Of a DNA stretch of 64,000 nt, positions 32,401 through 41,911 are shown one piece after another. The position numbers and the translations under genes were made by a program. Each line of letters begins with the position of its first letter. Within the stretch, counting starts at the first letter, position 1. This DNA is from Planctomycetota bacterium (lineage in GTDB: Bacteria > Planctomycetota > Phycisphaerae > SM23-33). The notes beneath the pieces are model-generated. The model was not told the DNA's origin, did no database searches, and saw nothing but the letters and a program-made list of their open reading frames with translations. The stretch lies in NCBI GenBank assembly GCA_022705325.1, contig JAKJER010000015.1:1-64000 (forward strand), in the 5' to 3' direction.

Positions 32401-35181
32401 ATGACTCACTCGCCGGCGCGCGCATGGTTTTCGGTATTGGCCGTGGTGTTCCTGCTGCCCGCCGTCGCGGCGGCGGACCCCTCCGCCCAGATGGCCCGCT
32501 ACAACGTCGTCTGGAACTCGCCTTCCAAGGACGCCACAGGCGCCATGCCCATCGGCAACGGCGATGTCGCTGCCGGCGTCTACGCCATCGAGAACGGCGA
32601 CCTGTATCTCCTGCTGGCCAAGAACGACGCGTTCAACCAGAACGGGGATATCTACAAAACCGGGCGCGTCCGACTCTCGCTGACACCCAACCCCTTCGCG
32701 ACCGGCAAGGCGTTCAAACAGACCCTCGACCTGCCCACCGCATCGGTTCGCATCGACGCCGACGGTGTGAACGTCCGGATCTGGGCCGACGCCAACCGGC
32801 CGGTCTTTCACGTCGAGGTCGACTCGCCGCGAGAACTCGCCTTCTCCGCCCGACCGGAGTTCTGGAAGCGGCTGGACGACACGAAGGACGTATGCATCGA
32901 GCGCAACGGCAGGATCCTGTGGTACTTTGCCGTCGGCGACCGCAGCGTGTTCGCGGAGGACCTCAAGTTCTATCTCGTCGAGCACATGATCGACAAGTTC
33001 CCCGATCCGTACCGATTCAACACGTTCGGCAACCTGATGACCGGCAAGGGGCTGGCCCTCAAGGACGGGACGCTGACGGGCAAGGGAAAACGGCTGGACC
33101 TGGTCATCCATGCCGCGTGCACGCAGACGCCGAAGGCGGAGGAGTGGATCGCGGCCATCGAGCGTCAGGCGGCCGCCGGCGCCGACGCGGCGCGGGACTG
33201 GCCGGCTCACCGGGCGTGGTGGGACAAGTTCTGGCAGCGGAGCTGGATCGTCGCGACGGACAACACCCTGCCTGCTGAGGCCCGGGAGAAGCTCGTCGGC
33301 GAGGCCCCATCGGGCGTTCGCGAGGACGAAGACGGCGCCGCCCTGACCGCTCAGAACTACAACGTCTTTCGCTTTCTCATGGCCTGCCAGAGCCGCGGAC
33401 GCATCCAGACCAAGTTCAACGGAGGACTGTTCACCCAGCAACTCCGCGTGGGCTCCAACCGCGGGCGGCAGGGCGCGGGGAAGCAACCGGACGGCTCGTG
33501 GCTGACCCACGAGGACGACCGCCTCTGGGGTCGCCGTTTCACCTATCAGAACCAACGGCTGCTCTACTGGCCGCTGATGATGAGCGGGGACTTCGATCTG
33601 ACCAGGCCGTTCTTCGACTTCTACGTGAATGTCCTGCCCGTCCGGCGCGAGATCACCAAGGCGTGGTTCGGCCACGAGGGCGCCTACTACCGCGAGAACA
33701 TCGAGCCCACAGGCGGCGAGCGCGATTGCGGCAGCACGCAGAAGCCGCCCAAGACCAAGCCCGGCGAGCCGTACAAGGGATGGTACCACGACTACTACTT
33801 CACGGCCGGGCTGGAAACGCTGGCGATGATGATCGACTACGTCCGCTACACCGCCGACGCGACATTCCGCGACCAGGCGCTCGTGCCCTTCGCCCGCGAG
33901 GTGCTGCTGTTCTTCGACAAGCACTACCCGCGTGACGAGAAAGGCAAGATCCGCCTCGAGCCCGCCCAGGTGCTCGAGACGTGGTGGGTGGCGGTGAACC
34001 CCGCCCCGGACGTGGCCGGGCTGCAATTCTGCCTGGACGAACTGCTCGCGATGAAGGGCATGCCGGAGGCCGACCAGAAGCGATGGCGCCGCATGCGCGG
34101 CGAATTGCCGGAGATCCACCTCCACGAGATCGACGGGCGCAAGGCGATCGCGCCCGCCCTGACCTGGGACCGCAAGCGCAACGCCGAGAACGGCGAGCTG
34201 TACCCGGTGTTCCCGTTCCGCTGCTTCGGGCTGGGCCTGGGCACGGGCGACATCGTCGAGTGGACCATGCAGCACCGCTCGTGCAAGGACGCTTTCGCCT
34301 GCCGCTGCTGGACGCAGGACCAGATCCACTGGGCCTATGCCGGGCGAGGCGTAGAGGCCCGCGACGGGCTGGTCCGCCGCTACCGCTGGGCCACGCCCAT
34401 TTGCCGCTTCCCCATGTACGGGCGCGAGGGCCCGGACTCCTGCCCGGACTTCGACCACTTCGGCGCCGGCAGCACGGCCCTCCAGCGCATGCTGGTGCAG
34501 GAGGCCGGCAGCAAGGTCCTGCTCCTGCCCGCCTGGCCCGCCGACTGGGACGTCGACTTCCGCCTGCACCTGGCCGGCCCGGCCGTCATCTCCGCGACGG
34601 TCAAAGACGGCCGGCTCGTCGCATGGGACATCCAGCCGCCTGAGCGCAAGAAGGACGTGATCGTTCACCAGCCGCAGGCCGTTCCCGTCCGGCCGACCAT
34701 CCCCGCTAACAACCTCCCGCTACGGGCCGGCTGCGACAGCAACGGCGCCAACCGCTTCCGCGGACAGATCGCCCGGGTGAGCCTGATCCGCGGTAAGCTC
34801 GACCAGGCCGCCGTCGCCAGGCTCGCCGCGCTGGATCGCACCAAGCCCGTGAAGGACGAGAACGTAGCCGGCTCGTGGCTGGGCCCCAAGGTTGGCGACG
34901 CCCTGCCGACCAAGCCGGACGACCTGGCCGGGCCCGTGACCTTCGAGGCCTGGATCAACCCCGGTGCCGACGAGAAGGGCCGGATCCTCGACAAGCTCAC
35001 CGCGGGCAACCGCGACGGCTTCCTGCTCGACACCTGGCCCGGGCTCAGCCTCCGTCTCATCGTCGGCCCCCGCGAGGACGTGTTCAAGGGCGTCCTCAAG
35101 GGCGGCACGTGGCAACACGTGGCGTTTGTTGTCGATCGCGGGTACGCGCGGGTCTACCTGGACGGCAAGCGGCTGAAGTAG
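32401..35181 (+). CDS. DUF5703-type glycoside hydrolase-like protein with C-terminal LamG domain
   Basis: A 926-residue exported protein (signal peptide to about residue 25, ending AVAAADPSA). The N-terminal domain matches DUF5703 as I know it: YNVVWNSPSKDATGAMPIGNG followed by GDLYLLLAKNDAFNQNGD. This is the opening of GH95-like and related (alpha/alpha)6-barrel enzymes. The middle (about 300-720) looks like such a barrel, with many Trp/Tyr/His clusters (AWFGHEGAYYRENIEPTGGE). The last roughly 180 residues form a concanavalin-like LamG domain (VTFEAWINPGADEKGRI and WQHVAFVVDRGYARVYLDGK). Activity is not established for the family; a role in polysaccharide breakdown fits the adjacent operon. 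It follows the propeller gene by 24 bases. Confidence 0.82.
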   Translation: MTHSPARAWFSVLAVVFLLPAVAAADPSAQMARYNVVWNSPSKDATGAMPIGNGDVAAGVYAIENGDLYLLLAKNDAFNQNGDIYKTGRVRLSLTPNPFATGKAFKQTLDLPTASVRIDADGVNVRIWADANRPVFHVEVDSPRELAFSARPEFWKRLDDTKDVCIERNGRILWYFAVGDRSVFAEDLKFYLVEHMIDKFPDPYRFNTFGNLMTGKGLALKDGTLTGKGKRLDLVIHAACTQTPKAEEWIAAIERQAAAGADAARDWPAHRAWWDKFWQRSWIVATDNTLPAEAREKLVGEAPSGVREDEDGAALTAQNYNVFRFLMACQSRGRIQTKFNGGLFTQQLRVGSNRGRQGAGKQPDGSWLTHEDDRLWGRRFTYQNQRLLYWPLMMSGDFDLTRPFFDFYVNVLPVRREITKAWFGHEGAYYRENIEPTGGERDCGSTQKPPKTKPGEPYKGWYHDYYFTAGLETLAMMIDYVRYTADATFRDQALVPFAREVLLFFDKHYPRDEKGKIRLEPAQVLETWWVAVNPAPDVAGLQFCLDELLAMKGMPEADQKRWRRMRGELPEIHLHEIDGRKAIAPALTWDRKRNAENGELYPVFPFRCFGLGLGTGDIVEWTMQHRSCKDAFACRCWTQDQIHWAYAGRGVEARDGLVRRYRWATPICRFPMYGREGPDSCPDFDHFGAGSTALQRMLVQEAGSKVLLLPAWPADWDVDFRLHLAGPAVISATVKDGRLVAWDIQPPERKKDVIVHQPQAVPVRPTIPANNLPLRAGCDSNGANRFRGQIARVSLIRGKLDQAAVARLAALDRTKPVKDENVAGSWLGPKVGDALPTKPDDLAGPVTFEAWINPGADEKGRILDKLTAGNRDGFLLDTWPGLSLRLIVGPREDVFKGVLKGGTWQHVAFVVDRGYARVYLDGKRLK

Positions 35182-35221
35182 ATCGGGCTTTGGCACTCGC
35201 TTGCTCGCTGGTTCTCGCCCT

Positions 35222-35277
35222 GCCGAACGGCAAGCCCTGTCCAGCCCTGTGCGCGATCGAAGGGCTTGCCGTTCGGC
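35222..35277. repeat. 17-base perfect inverted repeat between convergent genes
   Basis: GCCGAACGGCAAGCCCT at 35222-35238 is exactly complementary to 35261-35277, with a 22-base loop. It lies between the convergent DUF5703 and lipoprotein genes. There is no T-run, so it is a stable hairpin or palindromic element rather than a standard terminator. Confidence 0.8.
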
Positions 35278-35290
35278 GGCGTCCCTATCG

Positions 35291-37909
35291 TCACCTGTCG
35301 CCGGGCCGAGAGCCTGGCAGGCCGGCGGGAGCGGTAGTCGATTCGCCCCCGGGCGGAACCGGCGCACGTTGCGTTGCGGCCTCATGCGCTCTGAGCATCC
35401 GAGTCCCTCCGCGAATCGCATCTTCGAAGAGCCCCAACTCGGCGGGCCCCGCGCCGCCCTTGCGCCGGCGGTCCAACTCGTCGCAGAGGTCTTGCAGTTC
35501 CGCCGCGGTGGGATAGGACTCGATATGGCGGGCGGCGGTCTCATACTCTTCGCGGCGGGCGCTCTTCAGAAGCTGCACCGTCCGCTCTCGCCCGCCCAAC
35601 GTGCAGAGATGCAGCACGAGATAGCGCATCCGTAGCTTGTCCGTCTCGGCCGCCAGCCACTCCTCCAGCAGCGGCTGAAGGCCCCGCGGGCGGACGCTCA
35701 CCAGCAGGCTCAAGCCGCCGGGCCGCGAACCTGACAGCATCTGTTTCGCACCGATGGTCCGGACCTGTTTCACCGTCTCGGCCGGGTTCCGCCTGGCCAG
35801 GTCGAGGATCGTGGAGCGGTCGCCGCCCAGCAGCACCACGTCGGCGGCGCCGCCGCCGGCCAGTTCCATCGCCCGCTCGGCCAGGCGGGCCCGCAGGGCC
35901 GCCCGCTGGTTGGCCTCGGGCCCGTCGATCGGGTTGTCCGCGAAGGCCTTGCGGACGCGGGCCAGCACGTCGGCGGCGCCGTCCGCGCCGGCCAGCACCG
36001 CTTGCGCCCCCCTCCGCGCCCGCACCTGCACCAGCCGCGTCCAAGCGTCGCCCGGGTAGTATTCGATGCCGCCCCCGCCTCTGCGCCCGCTGGCGGCGAT
36101 CTCGGCCAGCGCCGCCTCGCTCCGCGGGTCGGCCCAGTGGCCGGCCAGTACGTCCATAGCGAGCATCTCGTCCGAGCTGGATATGTCGACCAATACGTTG
36201 CGGCCCGGCGCAGCCCGGCCGCGAAGGAAGCCGACAGCCATCGCCACCGGGTCGGTACTGGCCTCCAGGGCGGCGCGGAACTCCTCGAACGAAGGCTGAC
36301 GCAACTTCGCACCGGCCTCCGCCTGTGGCGCAAACGGTCCGACTACGTTGCCCAGGACGCGCCCGGCCTCGGCGGCGTCTTCCTTGGAGGGGATCTCATA
36401 CGGGCCGCCGGTCAGCGGCCGGCAGTCGATCCACAGGCTGGCATCCCGGCTGGAGTGTGTCGGCAGCAGCCAGGGCCAGTCGGCCTGGTCCGCCCGCGGC
36501 TGCTCCCACCACAGCACGGGCGGGATTCGCCGCAGCGTCGCCTCCTTGCCGCGGAACTTCTCCCGCACGGCCGCGTTGTGGGCGGCCATCCGCTCGTAGT
36601 CGGTCTGCGAGACCTTCGGGCCGGGCAGAATCACGATCCCCAAGGTCTGTTCGACCGGCCCCGGCGCGAGGGGCGAATTGTGGATCACCCGGATTGGCTT
36701 GGCTCGCTCGACGATCCATCGCCGCCCCCACCCGCCGACTTCCGTCTTCAGCGACCACTGCCGCGGCAGGGCCTGACGAATCCACTCCTCCTCTTGCGAA
36801 TAGGCCGGCGCCGAAGCCGGCTGCGAGGCCGGTCCGGTAGCGGGCGTGGGGCGGGTTGCGGGCCCCCGGCTGGCCCACTCGCGCATGGCTGCGTTGTAGG
36901 CGTCCGTCTCGGCAACGAATTCGGCGGTGACGCAGCAGCCGGAGGCGATCTCGACAGGCAGGCCGGTCTGGTCGTCGATCAGCGGCTTGCCCTGCGACCA
37001 GGGCTTGCCATAGTACAGGATGCGTGCCCGCCCGGCGCGAATGTCGGCGGCGGCGCGGGCGCGCCCCTTGTCGGCCGGGGTGAGGGCGGGCGCGGTTGCC
37101 GCTGACCGCTTGGCCGGGGTGGAGGCCGGCGAGGCGCCCGGTTGCGGCACGATGTACGTGCATGTCAGCCACTCGAAGTAGCGAATTCGGGTCTTCGGGG
37201 CCAGGACGAGCCGGCCGTCCCGCCACTCGTACTCACCCAACTGGAGATTGACGGTGTACCGGCCGGGCGGCAGCTTCGCAGGCATGTGACCCCAGATATA
37301 GACGCTCTTGAACCGTTGTCGGCCAGAGACGCTGATGGGCAGCCGGGGGGCGTGGGCGTCCCTTTCCTCCCCCCCTCGGTCGCCCGCCAGATTCACCCCG
37401 ATCATCCCGCCGGGTCGGGCGATGCCCTCATCCCCGGGAACGTACTTCAGGTGGATCGTAATGGTGTCGCCTCGGATGACCGGTTCGTCCAGCCAAAGCG
37501 TCCCCACGGGCATGTATGTGCCCTCCAGGCGGGCGGACAATTCCGGCAAGGCCATCCCGTCCTCCCGAACCCTGTGTTTCACGGCTTCCAGCGTGTGCTT
37601 GTAGACCCACTTCGCGCCGGGATGGTCGGTCGAGCCATAAGGGGGCAACCCGCAGTACATGCCCGACGGCAGATCGTCCTTGTCCACCAACTCGATCCAG
37701 CCAACCATGCGAAGGGTCGGCGATTGGCTGAGCTGCCTGGCAGACGCGGAGGCCGGCTGCGTGGCAGGCTGAGAAGTCGGTCGGCCGCTTGTGATATCTT
37801 CGCAGCCGTGGAGGAACGCCACCATGGTTAGGAGTACATGCACCAGCAGGAAGCAGGACCCGGTCCGGCACTCTCGGCGAGCGGGCAGGGCTTGCGGTTC
37901 GTGTAGCAT
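35291..37909 (-). CDS. Large lipoprotein of unknown function
   Basis: An 872-residue protein that I do not recognise. A hydrophobic segment (about 21-35) ends in FLHGC, a plausible lipobox with C36. It is followed by a TSQPATQPAS linker of the kind common in planctomycete lipoproteins; a second such Pro/Ala/Thr linker lies near residues 350-370. The N-terminal half is beta-rich. The C-terminal third (from about 640) is helical with Ala/Arg-rich HEAT-like units (ARVRKAFADNPIDGPEANQRAALRARL). AAGGGG lies 5 bases upstream of the ATG. The gene is monocistronic and convergent with the DUF5703 gene, so context gives little. Confidence 0.6.
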   Translation of the reverse strand: MLHEPQALPARRECRTGSCFLLVHVLLTMVAFLHGCEDITSGRPTSQPATQPASASARQLSQSPTLRMVGWIELVDKDDLPSGMYCGLPPYGSTDHPGAKWVYKHTLEAVKHRVREDGMALPELSARLEGTYMPVGTLWLDEPVIRGDTITIHLKYVPGDEGIARPGGMIGVNLAGDRGGEERDAHAPRLPISVSGRQRFKSVYIWGHMPAKLPPGRYTVNLQLGEYEWRDGRLVLAPKTRIRYFEWLTCTYIVPQPGASPASTPAKRSAATAPALTPADKGRARAAADIRAGRARILYYGKPWSQGKPLIDDQTGLPVEIASGCCVTAEFVAETDAYNAAMREWASRGPATRPTPATGPASQPASAPAYSQEEEWIRQALPRQWSLKTEVGGWGRRWIVERAKPIRVIHNSPLAPGPVEQTLGIVILPGPKVSQTDYERMAAHNAAVREKFRGKEATLRRIPPVLWWEQPRADQADWPWLLPTHSSRDASLWIDCRPLTGGPYEIPSKEDAAEAGRVLGNVVGPFAPQAEAGAKLRQPSFEEFRAALEASTDPVAMAVGFLRGRAAPGRNVLVDISSSDEMLAMDVLAGHWADPRSEAALAEIAASGRRGGGGIEYYPGDAWTRLVQVRARRGAQAVLAGADGAADVLARVRKAFADNPIDGPEANQRAALRARLAERAMELAGGGAADVVLLGGDRSTILDLARRNPAETVKQVRTIGAKQMLSGSRPGGLSLLVSVRPRGLQPLLEEWLAAETDKLRMRYLVLHLCTLGGRERTVQLLKSARREEYETAARHIESYPTAAELQDLCDELDRRRKGGAGPAELGLFEDAIRGGTRMLRAHEAATQRAPVPPGGESTTAPAGLPGSRPGDR

Positions 37910-38032
37910 GTCAGCCCCTTCGGATGGTTAGACGCCCGCGAGGCTGGATGCGTTCTGCGGGCGCGTTCATTATCCGCAGTCGAAGCGGGCGAGGGCAACG
38001 GGAAAACAGACGGGCGATGCGGCGCTGGCTAA

Positions 38033-38052
38033 CTCAGGCATTCTTGCCTGAG
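38033..38052. repeat. Short hairpin, CTCAGGCA arms
   Basis: Eight-base perfect arms around a TTCT loop. It is related in sequence (GCAGGCA core) to palindromes at 38112, 41839 and 63924. Confidence 0.7.
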
Positions 38053-38111
38053 ATTCAGAACCCTGTGCCCCCATAGCGTTTGCCCTTCGGATGGGGTTTG
38101 CGGTCTTGAAT

Positions 38112-38129
38112 CGCAGGCAGGTGCCTGCG
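38112..38129. repeat. Short palindrome, CGCAGGCA arms
   Basis: Eight-base perfect arms around GG. It belongs to the same GCAGGCA palindrome group as the elements at 41839 and 63924. Confidence 0.7.
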
Positions 38130-38149
38130 TTACCCCCGGCCCGGCCGTG

Positions 38150-38186
38150 AAAAACGACCCCGCCGGCGGCGGACCGTCGGCGGGGT
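38150..38186 (-). terminator. Rho-independent terminator of the small PEP-CTERM gene
   Basis: On the minus strand ACCCCGCCG pairs with CGGCGGGGT around a 12-base loop, followed by CG and five T. It lies 28 bases after the stop at 38214. Confidence 0.8.
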
Positions 38187-38213
38187 GTGTGGTTGGGTGG
38201 CGGAATATGCGGC

Positions 38214-39002
38214 TCAGGCGTAGCGGCGTCTGCGAACGTACCGCCCGAGACCGGCCACCGCCATGCAGGCTAAGGCCAGTGTCACCGGTTCGGGGATGTC
38301 TTCACCCAGGCATTCGTGGGTGATCGCACCGGCGTTCTGCTCGGAAACCAGGAAGTTGTACCCGGCCAGGTCGACGGAGATCCACTCGGGGTTGTAGAAC
38401 ACGTCGAACTGCCGCAGGTCGAACGAACCCACGAAATGCTGGGGGCCAACTCCTGCCTGCATACCGAGCAACTGGATCGTCTGACGCCCGATGTAGGGCA
38501 CGTTGTCAGGGTCGCCCGAGTCGTTGCGGTCGGGAGGGTTCGTCAGGCCAAGTTCCGACCACTCGGGCGTGGACCAGTTGATCGTCAGGTCCATGGACCC
38601 CGGCGCCCCCGGATCAAGCGGCTGGTACCAGAAGTCCAGCGTGATCCGCTTCCAGCGGGTGGGATCGTACGGGTGGTCATACCACCACTGGTTCACCCAG
38701 CCGGGCTGGTTCATTGCCGGGATCGTGTTGCCGTAGGCGTCGGTCTGCGTATCGGCCCGGTTCCAGTCGTACCACTTCCAGACTGATCCTTGCATCGACT
38801 GTGCGCCGGCTCCGGTGCCACTGGGCCACTCGTACCCGTCCCCGCCGCCTTCAACCAACTTGTTCCACGTCTCTGCTTGCTCGCCGCCCATTACCGCCCA
38901 GAAGCGTCCTGTCTGGACCGGGTCGCCACGGACCCGCGCCGCAGGCAAGGCCAGCACCACCGCAATCGCCACCACCCACACCACACTTCTCCCTTTCACC
39001 AT
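38214..39002 (-). CDS. Small exported PEP-CTERM protein
   Basis: A 262-residue protein starting at the ATG at 39002, with AAGGACGG 6 bases upstream; the open frame further upstream is leader RNA. A signal peptide (hydrophobic about 7-22, cleavage near ARVRG) is followed by a Trp/Pro/Asp-rich body (WYDWNRADTQTDAYGN, DFWYQPLDPGAPGSMDL). It ends in the PEP-CTERM tail IPEPVTLALACMAVAGLGRYVRRRRYA: the PEP motif, a membrane helix and an Arg cluster. Such tails are recognised by exosortase, which would anchor or release the protein at the cell surface. The body resembles no domain I know. It has its own promoter and terminator. Confidence 0.82.
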   Translation of the reverse strand: MVKGRSVVWVVAIAVVLALPAARVRGDPVQTGRFWAVMGGEQAETWNKLVEGGGDGYEWPSGTGAGAQSMQGSVWKWYDWNRADTQTDAYGNTIPAMNQPGWVNQWWYDHPYDPTRWKRITLDFWYQPLDPGAPGSMDLTINWSTPEWSELGLTNPPDRNDSGDPDNVPYIGRQTIQLLGMQAGVGPQHFVGSFDLRQFDVFYNPEWISVDLAGYNFLVSEQNAGAITHECLGEDIPEPVTLALACMAVAGLGRYVRRRRYA

Positions 39003-39384
39003 ACTGCACCGTCCTTTCCGCGCCGCCCGGGTGGGCGGCCCCTCACTTGCATCTATCCCATCCAAAGCCACACGGCTGCCTGCATCCGTGCGCGTACTCT
39101 CCTTGGTGGACGAGGCGGGAATCGAGCCCACACGCGACCGTATAGCAACCGGCCGTCTGAACGAGCAAAAAGAGGTGCCGGCTCCATCGCGTGGAGCCTG
39201 TTTCCTTCGTTATTAACTGTACGCCGTTCGCCCAGTTTGTCAAGGGTTTCAGGAAAGTTTTTGCAGGGCCTCAGTTACGGAAGTGTTGGTGCCCGACGCC
39301 CCGACGGGCACACCACAAGAGTAGACCCATCGTTCGTAGTGGCGCCGCAAGGCGTTTTTCGCGCGGACCCGCCGGGGGGCGGGC
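39003..39384 (-). ncRNA. Structured untranslated leader with tRNA-like 3' module (candidate)
   Basis: The 382-base gap contains a strong minus-strand promoter (39216-39243) and then about 200 bases of leader before the PEP-CTERM start. In transcript order the leader holds a perfect hairpin GGCTCCA-CGCGA-TGGAGCC (39180-39198), a T5 run (39167-39171) and a T-arm-like hairpin GTGGG-CTCGATT-CCCGC (39115-39131). A CTCGTCC-ACCA end (39104-39114) follows, exactly like a tRNA 3' terminus with encoded CCA. No matching 5' acceptor strand (GGACGAG) is present, so it is not a complete tRNA. It could be a tRNA relic, an RNase P or Z target, or a regulatory leader. The part upstream of the promoter (39244-39384) shows nothing else. 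Confidence 0.4.
39216..39243 (-). promoter_or_regulatory. Strong sigma70-type promoter upstream of the small PEP-CTERM gene
   Basis: On the minus strand a perfect -35 TTGACA, 16 bases, and TACAGT. It is the best -35 element I found in the window and lies over 190 bases from the start codon, which is why a long leader is inferred. Confidence 0.7.
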
Positions 39385-40075
<691 letters not shown>

Positions 40076-40083
<8 letters not shown>

Positions 40084-41767
40084 ACCGCAGGGCCTCCACC
40101 GGTTGCATGCGGGCCGCCCGGATCGCCGGCGCCAGCGCCCCGATCAGACCCGCCGCGATCGTCGCCAGGACGATCAGCAAAGCATTGACGCCGTTGACCG
40201 TGTTGGGGATCTGCTCGAACAGGAAGAACTCCCGGGTGAACACCGTCAGCCCCGTCACGCGCGAGACCCAGTCGTGGATCGGGTTGATGTTCCAGACGAA
40301 CAGGTAGCCCCCGATCGTGCCCACCACCGCCCCGACCAGTCCGACGAAGGCTCCGTACAGCAAGAAGATCCACGCCACCCCGCCGCTGGAGGCCCCCACC
40401 GCCTTGAGCACCCCGATGTCGCGGGTCTTCTGCACCACGATCATGTAGAAGATCACCAGGATCATCACCACCGCCACCGACGAGATGATGCTGAACATCA
40501 CCACCACCAGCGTCCGCTGCGCCTCGATCGGGGCGATCACCCGCGCCTGACGCTGACGCCACGTCTGCACCGCCACGTCCGTCATCGCCGCCAGCGGATA
40601 CTCGCGGCGGAACTTCGCCCACACCCCGCGGATCCGCTCGGCCACCTGCTCCAGCTCCCGCTCGGAGCGATGCCCGCGGACCTTCACGTGGATCTGGCTG
40701 CAGCGGGCCGGCTGGGCGCCGTCCGCGTGCATGTTGTTGAGCTGCTGGAGCGTCTCGAAGGGCACGTAGACGAACTCCGAATCGATGGACGAGACGTCCG
40801 TGCGGCTGTCGTCCACGACCGTCAGCATGGCCCGGTTGGGCTCAAGTTCGGACGTCGTCATCTGCCTGCCCAGCGGGAAGACGTACAGCAGCACCTGGTG
40901 GCCGGGAAGCATCATGCGGACCGTCTGCCCCTCGTCGGTCCGGTAGACCAGGCCTTGGATGCCCAGGCCCAGGATGATCCGGTGGTCCGCGTCGTAGAAC
41001 TTCGCCTGCTGGACCAGTTCGTCGAGCTTCTCAGCCGTCTGGCGGTACTCCTGGTCTTCCAGGGTCTTGCCCTGGGCCTTGAGCTGCCCGATCTTGCGCC
41101 GCAGCTCGGTCATCTCGGGCAGGAGCCGGCTGACCAGCTCCAGCCTCTCCAGAGCTGTCTGCTGACGCTGGAGGGCCGTCTCCAGGCGGTCGAGCACCTC
41201 CTGGAGGGCGGCCAGCTCGTTCTCGACATTCGCCTTCTCGGTCGCCTTGCGGGACAGCAGGTCGCCGGCCTCGTTGCGCTTCCGGCGGTACAGCTCCAAC
41301 GTGAACTCGTGGGCCTGAGCAGCCGAACGGGCCATCTGTTCCAGCGGAGGATCAAACGTCGGATCGGTCACGCCCTCCTGGACGAACAGCCCCTGGCCGA
41401 ACGTGCTCACCTTCACGCGTTCGGGCAGGCGGACCCCCGCGATCTGGACGGCCCGGCGGTACTCGGTGTTCGGGATGCGGATCATCCCGTAGCTCAGGAT
41501 GAACGGTGAGGCTGCCTCCACCTCGCTCACCTCGCGCCCGATGGCGGCAATCAGTTCGTCGTAGTTGCCCAGCCCGCCCAGCCCGGCCGTGTCGATGACG
41601 ACGTCGCCGAACAGCCCCTTGGCCGCCGTCTCCACCTTGTCCAGGAAGCCGTTCATCACGCTGACCACGATGAGCATCATGGCCACGCACAGCGCCACGG
41701 CCAGCATGGCCGCGTAAGCCAGCGCCCGGCTCTTGAGGTATCGAAGGCAGAGGAAGAACTTGTACAT
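40076..41767 (-). CDS. LolC/E-type FtsX-family permease with coiled-coil insertion
   Basis: A 563-residue permease. The first membrane helix (about 17-40) is followed by a large periplasmic MacB-PCD-like domain; the three C-terminal helices (about 420-445, 470-500, 530-550) contain the FtsX core VQKTRDIGVLKAVGASSGGVAWIFLLYG. Inside the periplasmic domain, residues about 165-265 form a Lys/Glu/Gln-rich heptad-like stretch (KATEKANVENELAALQEVLDRLETAL and further) that LolC and LolE do not have. With it the protein is about 150 residues longer than usual. The insertion may reach towards an outer-membrane or periplasmic partner. Confidence 0.87.
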
Positions 41768-41775
41768 TCAGGACT

Positions 41776-41810
41776 TCGTAACCGGTAGTTAGTAGCCAGT
41801 AATCAGTAGT
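41776..41810. repeat. Five 7-base units of the RYTACTG type
   Basis: On the minus strand ACTACTG, ATTACTG, GCTACTA, ACTACCG, GTTACGA lie head to tail in the leader of the LolC-type gene. The purine-pyrimidine-TAC core is kept in every unit. Confidence 0.7.
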
Positions 41811-41838
41811 CGTCACGCCGCTGGCGGCTCCCGAACAA

Positions 41839-41857
41839 CCTGCCTGCCGCAGGCAGG
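41839..41857. repeat. Palindrome CCTGCCTGC-C-GCAGGCAGG
   Basis: A perfect 9-base inverted repeat with one central base in the lysS-lolC intergenic gap. A one-base-longer version (perfect 20-base palindrome) is at 63924-63943. Confidence 0.75.
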
Positions 41858-41911
41858 GCCCAGCCGCCATACTCAATCCTTCTCTGTGTCTCTGCTCCTC
41901 TGCGTCCTCGG

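Larger units (their letters stand above)
37910..38213. other. Intergenic region with two short palindromes and a terminator
   Basis: A 304-base gap between the unknown lipoprotein and the small PEP-CTERM gene. It contains CTCAGGCA-TTCT-TGCCTGAG at 38033-38052, CGCAGGCA-GG-TGCCTGCG at 38112-38129 and the terminator of the PEP-CTERM gene at 38150-38186. I see no open frame with coding character. Confidence 0.75.

Noticed and set aside
30478..34668. 1396-residue open frame on the minus strand
   Set aside because: It lies opposite the propeller and DUF5703 genes, which have signal peptides and family motifs; the minus-strand frame has none.
39061..39243. A complete tRNA or tmRNA on the minus strand at the CCA-like end
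   Set aside because: The T arm and acceptor 3' strand are present, but there is no 5' acceptor strand, D arm or proper anticodon arm, and no tmRNA tag region.
39216..39384. Cyclic-di-GMP riboswitch upstream of the PEP-CTERM gene
   Set aside because: The conserved GCAAAC and GACGCAAAGC blocks of that riboswitch are absent.
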